Source: Ophiodon elongatus
Taxonomy: Eukaryota; Chordata; Actinopteri; Perciformes; Hexagrammidae
Direction of reading: 5' to 3'
Assembly (NCBI GenBank): GCA_016806645.1
Contig: JACSYO010002135.1
Span: 1-64,000, forward strand
Length of the DNA: 64,000 nucleotides
Within the stretch, counting starts at the first letter, position 1. Every line of letters begins with the position of its first letter. The notes under the pieces are model-generated. The model ran no database searches and was not told the origin of the DNA. It saw only the letters and a program-made list of their open reading frames with translations. This document shows positions 12,501 through 26,231 of this stretch, in pieces. The position numbers and the translations under genes were made by a program.

Positions 12501-15500
12501 AAAATACCAGTAAAAGAAAAAAAAGCCCATCATTTTCACATTCATCATCTTGCAGTTCCTCAGAGTTATATCATGACCCCCTCAGGGGCCCAAACCCCAT
12601 GTTGAGAACCAGTGAACTAGACTGTTTGGTTTCCTGTGACGATTAGAGCAACACACGGTGCAGCCATTAGACCTATTTTCACTTCTTCTACTTACCTCAT
12701 CACTTCTCGACACTCTCCCACCACCCCGTTTTTTTTTTAGTTATTTTTTTTCATACCGCTTGCGTTATAATACATTGGGGCGACATGTGCATCATAGCCC
12801 GGGCTGTTGTGTTATTCAAGATGTCACATTTCTGAATGAAATACCATAGGTATGCTATTAGGCAGACCAGTCCACTCAGTCAGTTCCTGTCCAGACGAGG
12901 GTGACTCAGACTTTTCCATTGCGTTTGTCGAGTGCAGCGCAGACAGATACAAAGTGATGTAGCATGGCCAGTAAGAGCTTAGTCATGTGCTTTAACCGCA
13001 GTAGCTCTGGTGGTCGAGTCTAAAGGGGAAAAAAAATGTGGACAACTGCAGATATGTTTTGGTTTTAAACCCATCTGGTCCCCCGACCATTACTCCACAC
13101 GGCTGACCTCAGTCTCTGAATAAATAAAGGGTCTGCAGCACGGAGTCGGACAAAGTGAGCGGTGAGCCGGGCTGTCGGTTTAATTAATACCTTTTGACGT
13201 TTTATTAAAACATTACAATAAGTCTACAAGTTAACCAGACATTCGTCACATATGGGCCAGAGTTTCCTGTGTTTGCCCTTCACTTTTAATAAAAATATCT
13301 TTTTCGCATGCGTAGCAGTTAGCTAATCATGCCACTTTAGTTAGAATGGGGGATGCTAACACTGCTAAGCAGCCGTTTTAAGGGCAGACAGCTGTGTCCC
13401 AATTCTATGCTACATACTAACTAGGAGCAGATTTTAAGAAAGTAAAGAAAGTGAGGAATTTAACTAAACTCACAAGAGTATACTCGTACTCTACCAAGAA
13501 CTCTACGAGAGACAAAGTTAGCGACTGGCTAGTGAACATGGCGGAGCATTTAGCAGCTAAAGAGACACACATTTCCCTCAGGAGTGAGTGGAAACCAAAA
13601 CAATATTTTACTTCTATTCATCAGGTGGCAACACCAAATTATGCTAATGTTGCTCTGCGTTTCCTCGATGTGTAAATAAGCCACTGTTTCCTAAAATACT
13701 GTGTGTGTGTTTAGCTTGTTATGCTTCCACCACAACCCTGTATTCTCAATTAGCCTACATTTTTAGGGAGACGTATTTTGCAATTTTAAACGTACGTTTA
13801 CGTTAACGTTGTGAATTGAAACGATACTACTTGGCAAGGTTTTGGCAAGATCATGGTTTGAGTTCAAATGAGTAAGTTTGTAATGTATCGTAAGTTACTC
13901 CAATAAAGTATGCTATGTAAACTATTTAAAATAAGTCAACGTTGACTTTTCATTTCACACGGGACACAAATAGCGGTTTTCTGGGTGAAAGTCCTGTTTG
14001 TTACACAAGATATGATCAGAAAACGTGTATGTGATGCGTCCAAAACCAACATATTCTGGGAGAGACGTTTCCCTCCAAAAGTAATTGACAATACAGTTTT
14101 GTTGTATTGGAAAGCAATTTTTAGGAGATAAGGCTGTCCTCCAAGTGGCCAGAGAAATAGTTAAAAGTTTATATATTTTATTTATAATTGGATTATCGAG
14201 TAAATGTTTTTTTTTTTAACATAAGACGCGTTATTTTTTAAAAAGATCCCTTAAATATGTTATTGCAGACATGTGATAGGTGTGCAGCCCATTGTACACG
14301 AGGAAAAGTTAGTTCTCTCTGGTGAACAAACCACAGTATGGTATGGCAACACTGTTATACACTGTTACAATATACAGTGTCAGCGTGATGAGCTAAAAGG
14401 GCACAGATGAGACAGCTTCAGGAAGATCTTGGAAGTGTACAAGTGTAACAACTTCCTTTTGTATGCAGATGTGGAATATGACAGTTAGAAACCAACACAT
14501 GCCGCAGCGTCCAGCGCGTTGCAGCTCCAGCCACACATCTGTACAAGTCGCGGCCGTGTTTGTCCATGAGAAGGTGCTAATGATTTAATGACAGGGGTCT
14601 GAGTTCACCCCGGCTGAAAAACAAAGTGTGTGTTCTCTTTTAAACCCCAACCCAAACCTCCCCCCTTACTTTTCCGCCAGCTACCAAGCCCAACCACACA
14701 GACTTCCCTTTGTTTAGGAAAGTTCCCCGTGTGTGCGGCTGACATCATCGCGCTCTGCGTCCCGCGGAGGCGGCAGCATACTCAAAAACCACACACGTTT
14801 CTGGCAGGCTCCGATTGAGATGTTGGAGGGAGCCTTCGGACGAGGCGGCCCCATCTCTGTGACTTCCTGATTACATGGTGCGCACGGCGCTGCGAGCCTT
14901 TGCTGTGCTGGACGCTGGCTGACGAAGCCGCTCCTCTGACTCAAAACCCTGCCCTGAGTTTATTCTGGAAGCTTCTGTTTCTGTGTGGTACACTTTCTTT
15001 TTTTCCCTCCGTGTCCAGCATCCAGCATCCAGCGTGGCTATTTTCTGTTCTTTCTCAACGCCATCGCCGCTGCTTCCCTCAACCACACCCGCCCTTACGC
15101 CAGCAGCAGGCTGAAGTATGCCTCTCTGAAGTGCTGTGTGCAGTCCCCACCGCAGTTAATGCTCAGCCTTTCATGCTGCACTTTGGTGGAGAGGAAGTAC
15201 CCCCCTGTTCAAGTCTCCCCCCCCCCAGCTTTTATGAACAGCCCATTGCTTTAAAAAAAAAAAAAGAGCTGTTTTCTCGTGCATTTTTGCAGATTAATAC
15301 TCAGGAGTCATGTGCCTTTTCTTGGCCTTGATCAGATTTAGAGTTCCAAGTGTCATTAATGAAAATCATGTGGAGCGAAAAGCGTTACAGGATGAATTGC
15401 CTGTCACACTGAGCGCTCTCTGCAAAGACCATATATATATATGTGTTTGTGTGTGTGTGTGTGTGTTATCATCCTTCTAAAGCTGGGAGGGTCTACGATA

Positions 15501-18500
15501 GGAGCGGAGAGGGAGCCCCGGTCGCCCTCACCCCTCTCTCCTCCTCTCTGGAGCCTTGAGCAGCCACAGTCTCGGCATTCCTCTTGTGGGTGATAATATG
15601 AACTAGGGAGTGAAGGCTGCTTTCGCCAAAGTCCAACTTGCCAGGAGGCTTCACATGAAGCGGTATCGGGCGGATTTAATTGCGTCGACAAATCACAAGC
15701 GCTGTCTGCTGCAGCTGCTTTATGAAACATAGGATTCAGAGCAAAGGTTTCCTGATTCCAGGGTTGCCGCTGAAATAATGTCAGGTCTTAAAGTGATAGA
15801 CGTGAACACAGACGTCTCCTCAGAAGTTTTGGAAACGGTCAAGAAAGCAGCTGAAATCATTCAGAGGACATTTTATCGACCGTGATTATTTCTATTTGTT
15901 TAGAATGCTGTGCTGATAATAATTCAAAGCAGATAATCAGCAATCTGTTTGTAATCACTGTTTTGAGAGTAACCGTGTGAGCGGGCTTCCTCGCTTCATC
16001 ACTCTACTTCCTGCTGCCTAAATAAACAGCATTGCTAGGCAGCAACCCATTTCCTTACACAAATACACGGGGCCGTTGCAGGCTCTTAACCCCGACAGGG
16101 ATCCTCCTCCGAGTCACATGCTCTGCCTCCTACCCGGTCCGGGCCTTTCACTCTGGCTGTGGGCGCCCCCCTCCTCGAGTGCTCTCCCCCTACGTGAGCG
16201 CAATGCGTTTCCCTGTCGGTCGCTTCAGCGTTTCCCTGTCGGACAATCTCATCCTGCATCTGCCTCCGTGACACTCTGGTACGTGCACGGTGATGTGCAC
16301 GTGTCTTTGACCACTCGTGCAAGTCTTGACTCATTAGGTCAGATTATTTCAGTTTTATTCTCGTAGGCCCACGCTATAGTTTAAGATGCAGTAAAAATAC
16401 TGTTCCCTATGTTTTGTCATTAAGTAGAGTTTATTTCAAAGTTATTATTGCATGAATTTGAACATTAACTTCTCGTCGATGGAACAATAATATTACTTTA
16501 TGCAGACCGGCCAACAATAGTAGTTTCTCCTATTCACTCATAGACTGACTGGGAATCAAACTTTGACTTTTTGACCCCCAATAACTTGAAATTTAAAGCT
16601 GAAACTAAAACTACAGCATTACGTTTTTTAAATGATTATTTATAGATTATTTTTACATCTTTATTACAGTCTTTATTATGGATTGTGCTGAAACAACATA
16701 CAGTATTTATTGTGTTGGAAGCTGAAAAAGTGGTTTATTGGTGTGCTGGGTTGCACCTTTTTAACAATGACCGCGTCATCACAGTTCAAAACCTCCATCT
16801 TTATTCACATACCTGGTTGTTTGATGACGTTTCATTACAATAAGAACGATGTGAAATGGATTGACAGATGCAACACAATAAGCTCCTCCAACTTTAATAT
16901 GAAAACTACGAACTGCAGCTTTAACCTCTCAAATAACGTTGTCCATATAATCTGTACATTTAATTCAATATATTATTTAGTACATCCTTTGAATTTCTCA
17001 TTACACACTGTGTTTCTTTAAATCGTCAAAATGTTGAGTATTCTGCTCTCATTCCTGTATGCGCTGTATGGATAACATACACCGCTCTCACACAGCGTGT
17101 CCGTGGTCGCTGCTCTGCTCAGGTTTCGGTCTGTGGGTCTGGGCTCCGTGCCTGCACCCTGCAGTTTGGGCGGTTGAGGTCATCGTGGCAGGAGGCCTCC
17201 CATCAAGCAACACCTATGGAGGTCTGGGAGTGCTTAGGAAGCTCCGGGCCCAAGACCGCCAGCTACGGCGAGCGGCACTTCTGCGCCATCTCCAGCTCCA
17301 TCGTGGCGGGATTATTTTGCTGATAAAAATCAGAGCAGCAGATATTTCCTTGACCCCGATTGGCCCGGGGCTCAGTGGGACTGACACGACTTAGACTTCT
17401 CTGAAACACTAGCTTAGTCTTGTCACAAATCACAACACTGCTCGCTGTGGGTGGTTTTTATGGCCCCTGAGGTTCAGCTACTGTCGGATCAACATCTTGC
17501 CAAGCCTGACATTAACTGATGGAGGAAGTGTACACAGGCCATTGATGAAATGGGTGATTACAAGATCCTAAATGGGTGCTTTGTTTGAAGACCATCACAC
17601 TGAGGTTCTGACCTCTGAAAGACCTACGTCTTCCTTAACAGCATGCAAGTGGAATTTTTTTTCTTTTTTGGCGAGGACGTGAGGGCTTAACCGCAACTGT
17701 GTCTTTCCTTTATTTTCTCCGCTCTCAGCTCCACGGCTACATGGAGAGCGAGCCTCTGACCCTGCAGCTGTTCATCGGCACGGCTGACGACAGGCTTCTG
17801 AGGCCCCACGCCTTCTACCAGGTCCACCGCATCACCGGGAAGACGGTGTCCACCCCGAGCCACGAGGCCCTGCACAACAACAACACCAAGATACTGGAGA
17901 TCCCACTGCTGCCAGAGAACAACATGCGGGCCATGTGAGTATCCAGACAGGCGTCTACAGGAAGTTCAGACTGGCATAGATGTGGGGGGGGGGGGGGGGG
18001 GCTTAAACTGTTTTGCAGCTGGAGTTATTGCTCAGTCTTTTGGGGGGGGTCCAAGTCACGTCTCACGAAAATTTAATACTTGTTTTTTGGACTTCATGTC
18101 TCGATTCATTCAACTATTGACGTGGACTTTTCTTGAATAACTTGAAAGTCTTAAATTACTTCAAATCTCGAGTCATTTGAGACCGGTCCAAGTCAGGTTT
18201 GGAGTCAGTGCCCAGCCGGCAACCTCCGCTTCTGAAGAGTGAAGCCATTGCAGAAGTGTCTGAAACCTGCATTCTTTCTACTGTCCATCAGGCGGCTACT
18301 ACTCCGGTTGTATAGAAGTCTATGAGAACATGACTCTACTTCTCTCTTGATTTATTCCCTCAGTAAATATTGTAAACATGAGGTTATGGTCTCAATCTCT
18401 AGTTTCAAGTCTTCTTCAATACAGCATGATGTTCATTTAGTAAATTATGGTCCATTTAGAGTCAAACAGACCATAAAGCAGGGTATGCTTTAGGGCGGGC

Positions 18501-21500
18501 TTACTGTGATTGACAGGTCACTAACGCTAACAGAGCCGTGTATGGCGTCGCTCCATCACTCCTCCGCATTCCAAATATGGGCACTTCTGTTTACTGATTG
18601 CAAAAAGTAAATATGGCGACGGCCAAAACGCTGAACCCGAGGCTTCAAAACGCAGTCCACAAACCAATGGGTGACGTCTACGCCCACTTCTTATCTACAG
18701 TTTATATTCAAGACAAGTCCTCAAGTCCAAGTCAAGTCAAAAGTCTTTAAGTAAATTACAAGTCAATAAGCAAGTTCATCATGTCTGAATTCTGACCATT
18801 ATAATGAAACTGCATATGATCTCTCAAAGTAGTTTTTTACATACCAAGTCATAACTTTGTTAGACTTGCCTCGTCTAAACTGGCTTGAGGCTTGACTCAA
18901 AGGGACAGTGTGTAGGATTTGGGTGGCATCTAGCTGTGTGGCTGTAGATTGCACCCAACTGAACACCCCTCCGCTCACTACTCCTTCCTCCAAGACTGAG
19001 GTAACGCGAGCGGTCGAACCGCGGTCACGCAGTCCGCCTCCCTCGGTCACCGTCCTCACCATGGTAACACTACCTCAGGAGCAGCGTTACTCAGACGGCC
19101 TTCAGGGGTCTCTCTAGAGCCAGTGTTCGGTTTGTCCGTTCTGGGCTACTGTAGAAACATGGCGATGCAACATGGCGAACTCTGTGAGGAGGAGCCGCTC
19201 CCTGTGTAGACACAGACAGCTCATTCTGAGCCAAACCAAACACAACACTTTAGAGTTTCAGGCCATTTCACACTAATAAAAACACAGTTTTGAATATTAT
19301 ATTCCATTTCTGCCAACAGATTCCCCCAAGAAATCCAACACATTTTCCATCATAATAAAGCAAACACTCTGGAGATATGAAGTTTGCTCCTGCTGTTCAG
19401 TATTCTGTGTGTCTGTTTGGGTCCAGAAAGTGTGGCGTGTGGCTTTCCCATTTTCTAAGCCTCAGAGATCAGACTGCTGTGAAGCTCTGGGCCACTAACA
19501 GGGTTTCTGTCTGAGCAGCAGCCTGCTAGCATCAGCACTTTCTCTGCGCTTTAATGGCTGTAACACATAAGCTCCCCTTACATGACGCCTTTACCTCGGG
19601 CTACGGTTTCTCTCTTCTCACGGGGGACACGCCTCGGGAGTGCTCACAGTGCAGGCGAGGGATTTGTGGGAGATTTATTCCTTTTGACATGTGTGACTTA
19701 TAGATGTTTTATTATGGTGGTGCAGAGACAGGCATTATTATATTTCTGAAATAGTTATTCATGATGATTCAAGGGGGGGATGTTGAATCATTAATCAACA
19801 TCAGTGTGCTAACATGAAGCCACAAACGGTTGGTCAACTTGGTATGCCAATTAACTCCTAATTGAGGAATAAGAAGAGCATTTCTTTCTCAAACTCTGTC
19901 TCAAGCACTGAAGGTTGCTTTTGCACTCGGCTCGCCTGCGTGGGCGGAGAGCTGAACAGCTGGGGTCCTTAGCATCAACACCTGATTACTTCGCCAGTGC
20001 AGCGAACCCCGGTGTCTGGCGAGAAGAATGTTAGGGAGTGTTCAAATGTGTGTAAAAGTTGACATTTACTAGGCTTTGAGGAATGCAGCATCGAGTAGCA
20101 CGGCGATGGAAAAGCCAGAAAGCGTTTTTGGAAGAGGCTCGAGGTATTTAAGTGTGAAACAGTTAGATGGGTGCAGTGGGAGGAGAGAGGGTGGGGGGGT
20201 GGGGGCTTTTGTTAAGTGTCTGATGAAGACTTTGACACTGTAAAAGAAATCATTACAGCCATTTCGGTGGTTGTAAGATTTGTGGAAGGGGAGCAGTATT
20301 TCAGCAACTATCTCTTGGGGGCCGTAGCAAAGATATTCCCCGTGTGATGAATGTTGTTTCAGTAGGATTTGAATTCCACCCAAGAGGGGATGCACTGAGG
20401 TGAAAAGGCTCTGTCGGAGGTGGTGGTGTTAATCTTTTGTCAGGGCCGCGCTGATGGAGTCCAGAGAGCGAAAAATCCCTTTTGTTTTGGCTGCAATGAT
20501 GTATCAATCACAGCCCGATTAACTGTGAGAGTGTACGTCATTAATGTACATGATGAGCTGCCTGGTGGACTGACAGACTTTGGCAAACTCTCCTTCGTTT
20601 GTCTCTTCACAAACACAGAATCGACTGCGCGGGGATCTTGAAGCTGCGCAACTCGGACATCGAGCTGAGGAAGGGGGAGACGGACATCGGGCGCAAGAAC
20701 ACGCGTGTGAGGATGGTTTTCAGAGTTCACATCAACCAGGCCACGGGGAGAACGGTGTCCTTACAGGTCTCATCCAACCCCATTGAGTGCTGTGAGTTCA
20801 TCTCATATTTCTTCTTTCTAATGCCTCTTATATATTTACCCAGTACAATTTATATATTTTTCTAACTCCTTTTATATATTTATCTTATATATTTTATATA
20901 TTTATATAAAACCTTTTATATATTTATCTAATATTTATTTAATGCCTTTTTATATATTTATCAAATATTTATCTAAGGTCTTTTATATATTTATTTAACG
21001 CCTTTTATCTAATTATCTAACTCCTTTTATATATCTATTAACGCCTTTTATATGTTTATTTAACATATTTTAAATATTAATCTAACTCCTTTTATATATC
21101 TATTAACGCCTTTTATATGTTTATTTAACATATTTTAAATATTAATCTAACGCCTTTTATATATTTATTAATGCCTTTATGTTTATCTAACTTCTTTTGT
21201 ATATTTTACTTTTATATATTAACGTCTTTTATATATTTATCCAACGTATTTTATATATGTATCTTATTTTATATTTATCTAATGCCTTTTATATATTTAA
21301 TAACACCTTTCATGGTAGCAGTGACGTTGCTAGGTACCTGCTCATAATTCAAAAGGACGCAGTAAACTCTCCATCGACACATTCAGGGGATGCAGCCTAT
21401 TTCTTCCCCGATCGTGCAACATCGCGAACAACAAATCCATCTTGACATCATAATAATAAACAAAATAAACTCTGCTGTCCATGTTCTTAATAAAAATTCA

Positions 21501-23218
21501 CTGCCTGGTCACCATTTGCCGTCTATGTTGCCGAGATCTCGTGTTCATCGTCTCAACCATCAGCCCGAGAGACTAAATACCTTTTGACCAGTCATCGCTG
21601 CACAGAGTTCATTCTAAATGACCCCCGCGTGGCCCCTGATCGATGCTGTGTTCAGGATGATGACCCGATGATGCTTTTACTGATTAGGGGACGCAACGTG
21701 TTGAAAAAGATTTAGAGAAAGATATGCATTTAAAAATTCCATACATTTTGAACAGGGTCATAATGTTAACTCATAGATATCGCCATGAAACTTCCTCAGA
21801 TGATTACTTACATTAAGACAATTATTTTTATTGTATTACTGTATTATTAAGTTTTCTGAGATGTTATACAATCATTTTATACAAATATAATATAATGATA
21901 TAATGATACAAAGTAGTAAAACAAACACCCGAATGTGTATTTTGGATGTTTTATGACGTGTTATGGAGGCGAAATAGTTTAAAATTGACGAGTGCATGAA
22001 AAAAACAACGCCCCCTGTTTTCTCATAAAAGATAAACACTAGAATAACCCTTAGAAATAGTAATCATTCGACGCAGCCCTGTAGCTCCTGGTGCATGTGA
22101 GAGGGAGCTACATTTGAACTCAACAGCGTTTGTCCGTGTAAAGTCAATGGAGCTCGATAAACTCCATCGACTCTCTGCACTGCACCGGAGTTGACCTCTC
22201 TCACTGGACTGGGATAAACTCAGGCAGATCAACCACTTCATGTGGTTCTGGCACTGAGAGCTGCCATAGAGATTAAGTCTTATGAGGTAAATGAAAGACA
22301 GTAGTTAAACCATGATCTCAGCCCCTTGAAATAGACCATTGTTAGTTTCTGAACGACTGCCACGGAGCAATTGTTTCTGACCAAAATTCACTCTTGTGTG
22401 TGTGAGTGAGGCAGAACGAAACGGGAGAGAGATGTGGGAACGATTGATGGTTTCCAAAAACAGAGAATTAGAGCTTTATCAAAATCAGAGACGTGGGGTA
22501 GAATCAAATTACTCAAAGATGATCCTCATGTGAGGAAAACATTCAGGTTTTCGCTGAACCGCTGTTTGTGTATCCCACTCAATCACGAGGAAATCACGAC
22601 CATATTTCACAAGAAGAAGCTGCCCGCAGACATCCGCGTTACATTTAGGCGGAAAAAAGGTTTGCAGGTATTTTGTGGCAAGCGATGGATCATTTCAGAA
22701 CAACTGAAAGTAAGCGAGGAATGAGAAGCCAAAAGGTAAGAGAGAGAAGTAAAAAAAACAACAACTCTGAAACCAAATATGTGAGGCAAAAACATCCACC
22801 ATAATTTGAGGAAAAACACAAATAAACACAACATGGAGCCTCTCTTTACTTCCTGGCAAAGAGGCAGCTCAACTCTCACATAAAGAGGTGGAGGCTTTTG
22901 CAGACTGTGATTCAGCCTCGGCCTGGATGCTCAGGTCTGCATGGGGAGTGGGTGTGTGGGTGTGTGTGTGTGTGTGTTATAGCTGAACGATGAGGCCGGT
23001 CTCTCTTCTCTCTCTCCCCCACACACAGCCCAGAGATCGGCCCAGGAGCTGCCGCTGGTGGACAAGCGGAGCTTGGAGACGTGTCTCGCCCTCGGGGGGG
23101 AGAGGATGCTCATCGACGGACACAACTTCCAGCACGACTCCAAGGTGGTGTTCGTGGAAAAGGCTCAAGGTAAAATAGGAGGAGTCCTGGACTCTGAGCG
23201 CAGCTGTGTGTGTGTGTC

Positions 23219-23276
<58 letters not shown>

Positions 23277-26193
23277 TGTGTGTGTCTCCCTCTCCGTTGT
23301 TGGAGAAACCCCAGGACTACCTCCTCCCTCCCTCTCTCCCTCCCTCCTTCCCTTCTCTCCCCCTGCCGTCAAAATATCCACCATCCTGCCAGAGTGCCAC
23401 ATGTGGTGCACATTAATGCGCTGTATTTTTAACCCAGCAGATTTACATTTGCAGAAGTTTCCATTGCCTGTTCAGCAGAGGAATGGATCACAAATGCAGC
23501 GTGCGGTGTGTGTGTGTGTGTGTGTGTGCGTGTGTAGGTGGCTGTGCAAATGGTGTGGATGCATGCACTTTTGTGCCTGTGTGTGTGTTTGCATGTGTGC
23601 CATGGCTCAGTATTTGTTTCTCTTTTTTTCTTACTTTAAGCCGTTTGGGTTTGGAGGGAGAGGGGACTGCTCCCAGATGTTGATACGAGGAGGTTTACAA
23701 ACAGCAATTTCCTTGATTAGCTTCAGTAAAGCAACGTGAGGTACAGTTTGGGCCGAGGCTGAGTGATGTAAACACGCGTGATCCTATCGGCCCGGTGACT
23801 CATTCACAAAAAAATAAACAAAAAAACTAGAGGGAAGCCTTTTCATTGTTCCACCTGTGAATGGTGCAAATGGTGTGGATGCATGCACCCCCCCCCCTCC
23901 CCCACCCCACACACACACACCCAACCCCCCTCCAGCACCGGACAATGGAGTGGTGAGATTGTTTATCAAAACAGGAAGTGATTGAATGAGCGGAGGCCTT
24001 GTTCCCCTTCTTCACAGCCCTCTTTGATTAACCCTGATCTCTTCCTGAGTGTTTGAGTCGTGCAACAATAATGTCCCTGGTTGGATTAAACTTCAGTTAA
24101 CGGACAAAGAGCCACACTGTGCAGAGCACAAGTAGCATATTCGTAGGCTAGCTCAGTAGCAGCCCATTGTATCATTAGTGTCAGAATAGATATAAACAGT
24201 ATTTCCCTGTTCATTTTCCTATTTCCCTTTCGGAGACATTCCGATCCTCCGTCAAGCTATGAATGTGTAAAATATTATCTTTCTAAATCAATTACGAAAG
24301 ATCATCTCCTTTTTATTTATTTTTTATTGTAATCAAAGCAGATATTTAATGAGAAATAGTGATTTATTTCCTAATAATTTTTATTTTAATAGTTTTGTGT
24401 TTTTTTGTTGTCAGATTACTATTTTTTTTATAATAATGTAAAGATGGCTATTATTTGTTAGCTTTACATTGAACAAAACTTCAGTTTATAAGTAAAGTAT
24501 AAAGTTAATAAATGACATCACGCTGCTACAGGATACATGAGCAAAATAAAACAGGTCCTCAAATTAGTACAAAGGACTCAAATGTAGAATTGAAAACTTT
24601 TCTATTAGTAATCTTCAGGAAATAGTAGTAAAGGACATTTTTTGCTCTTCATTTGACATGCACTTATTTCAAAAGGGAAAAAGCGTAGGGCTGTATCAAA
24701 GGTTTTTTTATGTTTTATTTAATGCTTCAATTGAGGTTTTCAAATTAAGCATTGTATGCCTGTCGTTATATTTGATGAAATCATAAATAAAAAATAAAAA
24801 TCCTCAATTTGAATAGATTCAGCAGATTAATTTAGTTAGTCTTTTTTCTCATTAAACCAATTTTATTTTAATATTTAGTAGAATCATTTTTCATTACATA
24901 AAAACATTGCTGTGAATTTCACTAATGATTAAATCTCTTTTTTCAATAAATTTTGATTTTTGGACTTCACAACGTTCTGGAGTTATTGGAAATGTTTGTA
25001 TCACACGAGTCGGAAACAATCCTACGCAGCCACCAATGGAATCTAATTCTAGAAATAGTATGATACTAATAACATTACTGTAGACTGAAGTTTATCTGCA
25101 ACACAATGAGTAGACGTCCAAAAAACAATAACTGCACAGCATTTAAATATTGACTAAGAATTCAAATGACAACGTTATGAATGAAGCTGCAAACTATTTG
25201 GTATAACCCCACAAAAATGAATCCTGTAATAATAATTTAAATCTTCTAATAATAATACAAAACTACGGAAAAAGCTAATAAGTGGAAGTTAAGATTCACA
25301 GTCCAACTCCTTTTTTCTGACATCAAGAATAAACTTCTTTAATCCTTTTTTTTCCAAAAGGCTTCGAGTCCGACTCTGCTTGACTCGGTTACAATGACTC
25401 TATTTCTCCAGCGCTGCCCCTTAAGGTTTAACCCGACCAATGAGTGTGCTTCTGCCTCTGTGAAGCAATTAACTCCAATCAATTGGACAACTAGTTTTCT
25501 AGCAGCCAAAGACAAAGAAATGACCAGATGTACAAGCTAACTCAGACTAGTGTGGGTCAGTAGCTGCTCTGGTTCTGTCTGAGCTCTGAATCCGGCTGTC
25601 TTTGGGGCCATGTGCCGGCTCTGGACTGGTGTTGATGGGTGTGCTCCCTTGTTTTTGATGAGGGTTTCCCCGCGTTTGGCGCCCGCATCAGATTCCTGGG
25701 CAATCCTACCATGGAAACACCCTTAAGCCAGGCTTCCACAATGCCGCTCCCCCCCCCCCGCCTCTCCTTCCCTCCATCCTTCCACCTCTTTATCCAAGCT
25801 GCCTCTGTGCCACCAGTTCATCAACTCTGTGAGCTGCGGGCTCCCTATGGATCATACTGGGTCTTCTTTACAGCTGCTCTCCGTATAAATAGATACAGTA
25901 GACAAGTAGAGGCGTCCTTAATCCCTGGGGTGAAATTACATCGTTGGGGTAATTGGATACAAAAATAGCTAGAAGCAAAACAACTAATTTTCATATTTGT
26001 GACAATAGAATTTGGAAATTTAATATGTTTTTATTGTGATTTTAGTTGTGCCAATGTAGCGCTCTGAGAAACAGTTTAACGATCAAGCTCGTAAATCCAG
26101 AGTGGTGGATGTTGTTGCCTCTAAGAGTTTAAGCGTTTAATTTCACCGGTTTTCCAATAAAGCAAAATAACGTTCGCAAAGCTGCGGTAACAG

Positions 26194-26231
<38 letters not shown>

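Larger units (their letters stand above)
17935..20618 (+). other. nfatc1: nfatc1 intron 4
   Basis: A 2.7 kb intron, roughly half of it repeat: a G-run at about 17981-18001, a CAAGTC-rich repeat split by another element (18048-18895), and a hAT-like short element (18897-19350). The rest, 19350-20618, is unique with a G-rich patch near 20188-20212. Confidence 0.75.

Noticed and set aside
22434..22724. A 96-codon frame in nfatc1 intron 5 with ordinary amino-acid composition
   Set aside because: No recognised family, no good acceptor or donor at its edges, and chance frames of this length are expected in 64 kb.
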